Assembly: GCA_946409145.1 (NCBI GenBank)
Contig: CAMJVA010000073.1
Span: forward strand, 1-7,825
Source of the DNA: an uncultured Enterococcus sp.
GTDB taxonomy: Bacteria; Bacillota; Bacilli; Lactobacillales; Enterococcaceae
DNA: 7,825 bases
Reading direction: 5' to 3'
Shown here: piece by piece, positions 5,852 to 7,825 of the stretch
How the letters are laid out: each line of letters opens with the position of its first letter
Position numbering within the stretch: the stretch's first letter is position 1
The notes under the pieces: generated by a model
What the model was told of the DNA's origin: nothing
What the model saw: the letters and a program-made list of their open reading frames with translations, nothing else
Database searches by the model: none
Position numbers and translations under genes: made by a program

Positions 5852-7324
5852 TTAATTTTCCTCCTTTTGCTCCGTTGCTTCTTTCACTCTTTTTTTCACT
5901 ACTTCAATGAGTTTCATTTTGTGATTCCATAAATCAGAGGAAAGATCCACTGGATAAGGTTGCGGATTTAAATCTCGTTTATATTCATCCCATAAGGAAT
6001 TTAAATTAGCTTGGCAACTTTCTTTAATGTCTTTTAAATCAGGAAGATCATAAACGCGTTTTCCTTGCACAAAAATTTCTTGTAAAAGTGGTCTGGCAGC
6101 AAAATTTTTCACCCGTTTATTAATATAAGTGTACGTTGGATGGAACATATATAATTCTTCTTCTAATCGAGGGTCTTCATCTACTAAAGTGACATAGTCT
6201 CCTTCAGATTTTCCATCATCACATCTAGTAATTCGCCACACTTGTTTTTTACCTGGAGTGGAAACTTTTTCTGCATTACTAGATAACTTAATCGTATCTT
6301 GCATAATGCCTTCATCATTTTCAATGGAGACTAATTTATAAACTGCCCCTAAAGCTGGTTGATCGTAAGCGGTAATGAGTTTTGTACCTACACCCCACAC
6401 GTCAATTTTTGCTTTTTGCATTTTTAAAGATAAAATCGTATTTTCGTCTAAGTCGTTAGAAGCATAGATTTTTGCCTCTTTAAAACCAGCTTCATCTAGT
6501 TGTTCTCTCACTCTTTTTGAAATATAAGCCATATCTCCAGAGTCAATGCGCACTCCTTGGAAATTAATTTTATCCCCAAATTCTTTAGCCACTTTAATGG
6601 CATTAGGTACCCCTGATTTTAAGGTATCATAAGTATCTACTAAAAAGACACAATCATAATGAGTTTTAGCATAGGCACAAAAAGCATCATAATCATTACC
6701 ATAAGATTGCACTAAAGAATGGGCATGGGTGCCAGAAACTGGAATGTTGAAAATTTTTCCTCCTCGAACATTACTTGTAGCATCGGCTCCTCCAATAAAG
6801 GCCGCTCTAGTTCCCCAAATCGCCGCATCCATTTCTTGCGCTCTTCTGGAACCAAATTCTAAAAGAGGATCATTGCCAATAACAGATTTAATTCTCGCCG
6901 CTTTTGTGGCAATTAAGGTTTGATAGTTCACAATATTTAACAAGGCTGTTTCAACTAATTGACATTGAGCTAAAGGCCCTTCCACTTGAACTAGGGGTTC
7001 ATTGTTAAAAACCAAATCTCCTTCTAAAACCGAGCGAACGGTACACGTAAATTTAAAATCTTTTAAATAGGCTAAAAAATCTTCCGGATAGCCTAAATCT
7101 TTTAAGTAGACCAAGTCAGTAGCCGAAAAAGTTAATTTTTCTAAATAGTTTACTAAGCGTTCTAAACCAGCAAAAATGGCATAACCATTTTTAAATGGCA
7201 ATTCTCTAAAATAACATTCAAAAACAGCGTGACGATCACCTCGTCCTAATTCCCAGTAAGTTTGCATCATGTTAATTTGGTAAAGATCCGTGTGTAACGT
7301 TAAGGAATCATCTTGATATATCAT
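5852..7324 (-). CDS. pncB: Nicotinate phosphoribosyltransferase
   Basis: PncB is the entry step of the Preiss-Handler salvage route: nicotinate plus PRPP, with ATP hydrolysis, gives nicotinate mononucleotide. The 490-residue length fits the long form common in Firmicutes. Conserved segments are TDLYQINM near the N-terminus (12-19), FGSRRAQ (157-163), SGTHAHS (197-203, where His202 probably aligns with the autophosphorylated histidine of characterised enzymes), DTYDTLKSG (230-238), RIDSGD (259-264, phosphoribosyl binding) and GVGTKL (309-314). The ATG has AAGGAG 6 nt upstream, placed inside the end of the glycosyltransferase gene, which it overlaps by 17 nt. It is followed without a gap by nadE, so two steps of NAD salvage are co-expressed. 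The middle enzyme (NadD) is not in the window. Confidence 0.96.
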   Translation of the reverse strand: MIYQDDSLTLHTDLYQINMMQTYWELGRGDRHAVFECYFRELPFKNGYAIFAGLERLVNYLEKLTFSATDLVYLKDLGYPEDFLAYLKDFKFTCTVRSVLEGDLVFNNEPLVQVEGPLAQCQLVETALLNIVNYQTLIATKAARIKSVIGNDPLLEFGSRRAQEMDAAIWGTRAAFIGGADATSNVRGGKIFNIPVSGTHAHSLVQSYGNDYDAFCAYAKTHYDCVFLVDTYDTLKSGVPNAIKVAKEFGDKINFQGVRIDSGDMAYISKRVREQLDEAGFKEAKIYASNDLDENTILSLKMQKAKIDVWGVGTKLITAYDQPALGAVYKLVSIENDEGIMQDTIKLSSNAEKVSTPGKKQVWRITRCDDGKSEGDYVTLVDEDPRLEEELYMFHPTYTYINKRVKNFAARPLLQEIFVQGKRVYDLPDLKDIKESCQANLNSLWDEYKRDLNPQPYPVDLSSDLWNHKMKLIEVVKKRVKEATEQKEEN

Positions 7325-7825
7325 TATTTTCTCCTTTTGGTAAATTAGTTTTTTTAATTAAGTAATGGGGTCTATTTTTTGTTTCTAGGAAAATTTTTCC
7401 AATATATTTTCCCACAATCCCCAAAGAAAACAACTGTAAGCCAGAAACAAATAAAATAATCGTGACTAGTGAGGGCCAACCAGAAGTGGGATCTCCAAAA
7501 ATTAACGTTCTGATAATAATGACCAGCATAAAAATTAAGGAAATAAGACAGCTCACTATGCCAATAAATGAGGCCAAGGTTAAAGGAAAATCAGAAAAAT
7601 TCACAATGGCTTCTAAAGAATAATTAAACAACTGAAAAAATGACCATGAGGTTTTTCCTGCCACTCGTTCTTGATTTTTATAAGGTAAATAACAAGTTTT
7701 AAACCCTACCCAAGAAAAAATTCCCTTGGAAAAACGATTGTATTCCTCGACGGATAAAATCGCCTCAACTACTTGTCTGGTCATTAAACGATAATCTCTC
7801 ACCCCAGAAAGAAGAGGTGTTTGGG
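7308..7825 (-). CDS. Family 2 glycosyltransferase, membrane-anchored C-terminal part (5' end outside window)
   Basis: The last 171 residues of a DPM1/GtrB/CsbB-like glycosyltransferase are visible, and the reading frame stays open to the right edge. The piece begins TPLLSGVRDYRLMTR, matching the family's G-x-R-D-F/Y-R-L-M region, followed by RFSKGIFSWVGF and an R-x-A-G-x-(S/T) segment (RVAGKTSWS). Two hydrophobic stretches follow, near GIVSCLISLIFMLVIII and TIILFVSGLQLFSLGIVG, which would anchor the enzyme in the membrane. Such enzymes usually transfer a sugar from a nucleotide sugar to undecaprenyl phosphate for later use on teichoic acids or wall polysaccharides; the sugar cannot be told here. 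The catalytic DXD region lies outside the window. A GTG at 7802-7800 is an internal Val codon, not the start. The 3' end overlaps pncB by 17 nt, implying one transcript. Confidence 0.88.
   Translation of the reverse strand, partial: QTPLLSGVRDYRLMTRQVVEAILSVEEYNRFSKGIFSWVGFKTCYLPYKNQERVAGKTSWSFFQLFNYSLEAIVNFSDFPLTLASFIGIVSCLISLIFMLVIIIRTLIFGDPTSGWPSLVTIILFVSGLQLFSLGIVGKYIGKIFLETKNRPHYLIKKTNLPKGENNDISR

Noticed and set aside
6729..6923. 64-codon plus-strand ORF
   Set aside because: Antisense shadow of the conserved core of pncB.
7800..7802. GTG as start of a 164-residue protein
   Set aside because: The frame stays open to the window edge and the codons before it (TPLLSG) continue the glycosyltransferase motif, so the GTG is an internal Val and the gene is simply cut by the window.
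1..7825. Mobile element, CRISPR, prophage or defence system
   Set aside because: No transposase, integrase, repeat-spacer array, terminal inverted repeats or defence-type domains were seen. The genes are housekeeping or envelope functions with uniform base composition.

Overview
The window reads as low-GC Gram-positive DNA, most likely from the order Lactobacillales (Enterococcaceae or Carnobacteriaceae type). The reasons are its AT-rich sequence, strong AGGAGG-type ribosome binding sites, TTG and GTG starts with good Shine-Dalgarno sequences, and the gene types present. Genus cannot be fixed from the sequence alone. All genes lie on the minus strand, so transcription runs from high to low coordinates. 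No mobile element, CRISPR array, tRNA or rRNA was seen.

Three transcription units are visible. Unit A (7825 to 5036) holds the 3' part of a membrane-anchored family 2 glycosyltransferase, then pncB (nicotinate phosphoribosyltransferase) and nadE (ammonia-dependent NAD synthetase). The first two genes overlap by 17 nt and the last two abut as TAAATG. The unit ends at a strong hairpin terminator (4971-5002). Unit B (4942 to 2342) has a likely promoter folded into that same terminator. It holds a five-TM LTA-synthase-like glycerophosphotransferase and a TtcA-family tRNA thiolase, again joined as TAAATG, and ends at a second terminator (2298-2335). Unit C (2224 to the left edge) has a good sigma-A promoter and a yybP-ykoY-type manganese riboswitch with a transcription terminator. 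A P-type Ca2+/Mn2+ ATPase starting at TTG follows.

PncB and NadE are two steps of the Preiss-Handler route from nicotinate to NAD. The glycosyltransferase and the LTA-synthase-like protein both belong to envelope glycopolymer assembly, but whether they act on the same polymer is unknown. The riboswitch-ATPase unit is most simply a manganese efflux module: Mn2+ binding should favour read-through and raise ATPase expression.

The first 45 bases are not genomic. They match the end of an Illumina P7 index primer (GAT, an 8-nt index, then the read-2 adapter). The ATPase gene is cut at this junction after 654 codons, so the truncation is an assembly or library artefact, not a biological pseudogene. 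I found no clearly undescribed system. The most informative element is the riboswitch and its switching geometry.
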